From Chromohalobacter canadensis (GTDB lineage Bacteria > Pseudomonadota > Gammaproteobacteria > Pseudomonadales > Halomonadaceae): a stretch of 64,000 bases of DNA. The notes under the pieces are model-generated. The model was not told the origin of the DNA. It worked only from the letters and a program-made list of their open reading frames with translations, and did no database searches. Shown here piece after piece: positions 61,153 to 64,000 of the stretch. Position numbers and translations under genes: made by a program. Numbering within the stretch: position 1 is the stretch's first letter; each line of letters starts with the position of its first letter. Location of the stretch: the NCBI RefSeq assembly GCF_029544075.1, contig NZ_JAJQJH010000015.1:29663-93662 (forward strand), read 5' to 3'.

Positions 61153-62658
61153 ATGAGCATCAGCACCACCATCAAGAGCATTCAGGACATCATGCGTAAG
61201 GATGTCGGCGTCGACGGCGATGCCCAGCGCATCGGCCAGCTGGTTTGGATGCTGTTTCTGAAGATCTACGATGACCGCGAACAGGAATGGGAGGTAGTTT
61301 ACGACGACTACGTGAGCCCCATTCCGGAACCTCTGCGCTGGAGCAATTGGGCCGCCAATCCCGAAGGCATCACCGGTGAGGCGTTGAAAGACTTCATCGA
61401 CACCACCCTTTTCCCCGGCCTGCAACAGTTGGATGCGGGGAGCGATGCCCGCGCCGCGGTGATACGCAGCGTGTTCGAAGATGCCTACAACTACATGAAA
61501 TCCGGCCACCTGCTGCGCCAGGTGATCAACCGCATTCAGGATGGGATCGACTTCAACGCCTCCCAGCAGCGCCACGCTTTCGGCGACATGTACGAGCAGA
61601 TCCTCAAGGACCTGCAGAGTGCCGGCAACGCCGGGGAGTTTTACACCCCGCGCGCCGTGACGGAGTTCATGGTCAATCGCATCGACCCCAAGCTCACCGA
61701 GAGCGTAATGGACCCCGCCTGTGGCACCGGTGGGTTTCTCACCTGCACCATCGAGCACAAGCGCAAGCACTATGTGCAGACGCCCGCCGACGAGCAGTTG
61801 CTGCAATACAGCCTCTATGGGTGGGAGAAGAAGCCCCTGCCGCACTTGCTGGCCACCACCAACATGATTCTTCATGGCATCGAGGTGCCCAGTCAAATTC
61901 GCCATGACAATACGCTGGACCGCTCCTACCAGGCCTGGGGACCGAGCGAGCGCGTCAATGTCATCGTCGCCAACCCGCCGTTCGGCGGCACCGAGGAAGA
62001 CGGCATCGAGGGCAACTTCCCGGCGGAATTCCGCACCCGCGAAACCGCTGACCTGTTCATGACGCTATTCATCCGCCTGCTGAAACCCGGCGGCCGCGCC
62101 GCCGTGGTGCTGCCGGACGGCTTTCTGTTCGGTGAAGGCATGAAAACTCGCCTCAAGGAAAAGCTGCTGGCCGAGTGCAACCTGCACACCATCGTTCGCC
62201 TGCCCAACGGCGTGTTCAATCCTTACACCGGCATCAAAACCAACCTGCTGTTCTTCACCAAGGGCCAGCCCACCGAGAACATCTGGTACTACGAACACCC
62301 CTATCCGGAAGGCTACAAAAACTACAGCAAGACGCGTCCGATGCGCGTCGAGGAGTTCGCCACCGAGATCGATTGGTGGGGCGACGAGGCCGACGGCTTC
62401 GCCAGCCGCCAGGAGACCGAGCAGGCCTGGAAGGTCGGCATCGAGGAGATCAAGGCACGCAACTACAACCTGGATATCAAGAACCCCTGGCAGGAAGAGC
62501 AGGTCAGCCACGACCCCGACGAGCTGCTCGCACAATACGCTCGCCAGCAGGCCGAGATCCAGGAGCTGCGCGATCAGCTGAAGACCGTGCTCGGCGACGC
62601 GCTTAGTCATACACCTCAGGATCAGCCAGCGCCCCAGCAAACGGAGGAGTCAGCATGA
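61153..62658 (+). CDS. hsdM: Type I restriction-modification enzyme, M (DNA methyltransferase) subunit
   Basis: The 501-residue N6-adenine methyltransferase has the SAM motif DPACGTGGF starting at Asp187 and the catalytic N274-P-P-F. An N-terminal HsdM helical domain (STTIKSIQDIMRKD) precedes it. It methylates the recognition sequence chosen by HsdS. Its stop overlaps the hsdS start by ATGA, so translation is coupled. Confidence 0.95.
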   Translation: MSISTTIKSIQDIMRKDVGVDGDAQRIGQLVWMLFLKIYDDREQEWEVVYDDYVSPIPEPLRWSNWAANPEGITGEALKDFIDTTLFPGLQQLDAGSDARAAVIRSVFEDAYNYMKSGHLLRQVINRIQDGIDFNASQQRHAFGDMYEQILKDLQSAGNAGEFYTPRAVTEFMVNRIDPKLTESVMDPACGTGGFLTCTIEHKRKHYVQTPADEQLLQYSLYGWEKKPLPHLLATTNMILHGIEVPSQIRHDNTLDRSYQAWGPSERVNVIVANPPFGGTEEDGIEGNFPAEFRTRETADLFMTLFIRLLKPGGRAAVVLPDGFLFGEGMKTRLKEKLLAECNLHTIVRLPNGVFNPYTGIKTNLLFFTKGQPTENIWYYEHPYPEGYKNYSKTRPMRVEEFATEIDWWGDEADGFASRQETEQAWKVGIEEIKARNYNLDIKNPWQEEQVSHDPDELLAQYARQQAEIQELRDQLKTVLGDALSHTPQDQPAPQQTEESA

Positions 62659-63944
62659 GCGCTCAGGAGCTGATCACCGACCACCTCGACCTCTGGACCG
62701 GTGCCGTGACGCATAAGAGCGGCACCGGGCGGGGCAACAACGGGAAAATCGAACTCACCGGCATCAAGAAACTGCGCGAGTTGATTCTGGAGCTCGCCGT
62801 ACGCGGTAAGCTGGTCGACCAGGACCCCAGCGACGAGCCCGCCAGCATACTGCTGGAAAGAATAGCCGAAGAGAAGGCGCGATTGGTCAGGGAAGGCAAG
62901 ATCAAGAAGCCGAGAAAGCTGCCTCCACTAATCGATGCTAACAAGCCATTTTCGCTGCCAGAACGTTGGGAATGGACTCAAATAGAGGCGGTCGGTCATG
63001 ACTGGGGACAAAAGGAACCAGATCGGGTATTTAGCTATATTGACGTATCATCGATTGACAACATCAAAGGGATAATAGACCAGCCTGAAGCTGTCAGTCC
63101 AAGTAATGCACCTTCACGGGCCAGAAAGAAAGTTAGGCAAAACACCGTTGTTTACTCAACTGTTCGACCCTATCTTAAAAACATAGCGGCCATTGATAAA
63201 AAGATTGAACCCGAGCCCATTGCTAGTACAGCTTTCGCTATAGTGAGCCCGTTAAGTGGTATCCCTGCAAAATATCTATTGCACTACCTTAGAAGCCCAG
63301 CATTTGTTCGCTACGTGGAGTCTGTTCAGACAGGCATTGCCTATCCAGCCATTAATGACAAGCAGTTCTTTTCGGGCGCTCTTCCAGTTCCACCTTTGCA
63401 AGAACAGCACCGCATCGTCGAAAAAGTCGACGAGCTAATGGCCCTCTGCGATCGGCTGGAACAGCAGGTTGGCGACCAGCTGGAAGCCCATAAGGTGCTG
63501 GTCGATACCCTGCTCGATGCTCTCACCCGCTCCACGGATCCCGCCGAGTTAGCCGAGAACTGGAGCCGCGTGGCCGAGCATTTCGATACGCTCTTCACCA
63601 CCGAAGCCAGCATCGACAAGCTCAAGAAGACCATTCTTCAGCTGGCTGTTATGGGGCAGCTGGTGCCGCAGGATCCCAACGACGAACCCGCCGGTGTGCT
63701 GCTGAAGAAGATTGCTGAGGAGAAAGACCGGCTGGTCAAGGAAGGTAAACTCCGCAAACAAAAAAGCATGGCTGATATATCTGTCAGAGACACTCCTTTC
63801 CGAATTCCTAAAAACTGGAAATGGGTGGCTATTGATAGCGTCGCATTAGTACAGGGAGGCATACAAAAACAGCCTAAAAGAGCGCCAGTAGAAAACTACT
63901 ATCCCTATCTACGTGTGGCTGACGTTCTTGGATTCATAGAATAA
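62655..63944 (+). CDS. hsdS: Type I restriction-modification specificity subunit, truncated in the second recognition domain
   Basis: The 429-residue frame has a first target-recognition domain (about 100-255, AT-rich DNA) and a helical spacer. Two copies of the conserved repeat follow the LxxxILxLAVxGxLVxQDPxDEPA pattern, one near residue 45 and one near 325. A second recognition domain begins at about 375 (PKNWKWVAIDSVALVQGG). It stops 55 residues later (VADVLGFIE), whereas intact HsdS proteins have about 560-600 residues. The break is abrupt within a conserved segment, so a mobile-element insertion or other disruption is likely. Specificity cannot be read from the sequence. Confidence 0.85.
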   Translation: MSAQELITDHLDLWTGAVTHKSGTGRGNNGKIELTGIKKLRELILELAVRGKLVDQDPSDEPASILLERIAEEKARLVREGKIKKPRKLPPLIDANKPFSLPERWEWTQIEAVGHDWGQKEPDRVFSYIDVSSIDNIKGIIDQPEAVSPSNAPSRARKKVRQNTVVYSTVRPYLKNIAAIDKKIEPEPIASTAFAIVSPLSGIPAKYLLHYLRSPAFVRYVESVQTGIAYPAINDKQFFSGALPVPPLQEQHRIVEKVDELMALCDRLEQQVGDQLEAHKVLVDTLLDALTRSTDPAELAENWSRVAEHFDTLFTTEASIDKLKKTILQLAVMGQLVPQDPNDEPAGVLLKKIAEEKDRLVKEGKLRKQKSMADISVRDTPFRIPKNWKWVAIDSVALVQGGIQKQPKRAPVENYYPYLRVADVLGFIE

Positions 63945-64000
63945 CCGCAGCACTTTGGACCGCCAGGTAGAGGAAGGAGGGCCAGCGCCGGTACCCTCTC
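63945..64000. other. Sequence joined to the truncated hsdS, possible insertion-element end
   Basis: The last 56 bases do not continue HsdS in any frame. On the minus strand one frame is open across the whole stretch, as a gene entering from beyond the window would be. I could not identify a terminal inverted repeat, so the element type is not known. Confidence 0.3.

Overview
The window looks like a chromosomal segment of a moderately halophilic gammaproteobacterium of the Halomonas/Chromohalobacter type. This is inferred from the high GC, the gammaproteobacterial gene families, a GbsR/glycine-betaine-binding locus, cyanophycin genes and generally simple SLC13/TerC/catalase housekeeping; no rRNA or tRNA gene is present to confirm it.

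Layout. (1) 1-6.4 kb: 3' end of an M23 murein endopeptidase, then the nitrate sensor/antiterminator pair nasT-nasS facing a NarK-type nitrate transporter, a peroxiredoxin, and an Lrp/LysE divergon. (2) 6.4-15 kb: serine hydrolase, GFA protein, a beta-alanine/malonate-semialdehyde pair (aminotransferase plus MmsA) with a LysR regulator, an EamA permease, a second LysR gene, and a ParE-type toxin-antitoxin pair. (3) 15-23.4 kb: assimilatory nitrate/nitrite reduction, with cobA and nasA leftward and a NasB-like flavoprotein, nirB and nirD rightward. The two arms and the nasTS/narK divergon all carry GG-N10-GC (sigma-54) promoters. Both reductase arms have long leaders ending in terminator-like hairpins, and a perfect NtrC site lies between them. 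This fits NtrC/sigma-54 initiation plus NasS-NasT antitermination. (4) 23.4-28 kb: a cphB-cphA-iadA operon for cyanophycin breakdown, synthesis and dipeptide hydrolysis, an organic nitrogen store next to the nitrate genes. (5) 28-42.6 kb: an ATP-grasp/CocE-hydrolase pair, PhoH, small housekeeping genes, an SLC13 transporter, a sulfatase-like membrane protein, terC behind a yybP-ykoY (Mn2+) riboswitch, a frameshifted small gene, and a MocR/LysE divergon. (6) 42.7-56 kb: large catalase katE, a chemoreceptor, an ECF sigma/anti-sigma pair with a secreted protein, a GbsR-cysteine hydrolase-betaine binding protein operon, the Pat-like acetyltransferase and a zinc alcohol dehydrogenase. (7) 56-64 kb: an accessory defence island. 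It has an AT-rich two-gene ATPase/PD-(D/E)xK-like operon, decayed small genes, and a type I restriction-modification locus hsdR-hsdM-hsdS whose hsdS is cut off inside its second recognition domain.

The strongest leads are the parallel leader architecture of the nitrate operons, the ATPase/nuclease pair with an altered Walker A lysine, the truncated HsdS at the window edge, the frameshifted conserved-looking gene next to terC, and a 35-bp inverted duplication of the cysteine hydrolase gene beside the GbsR operator.
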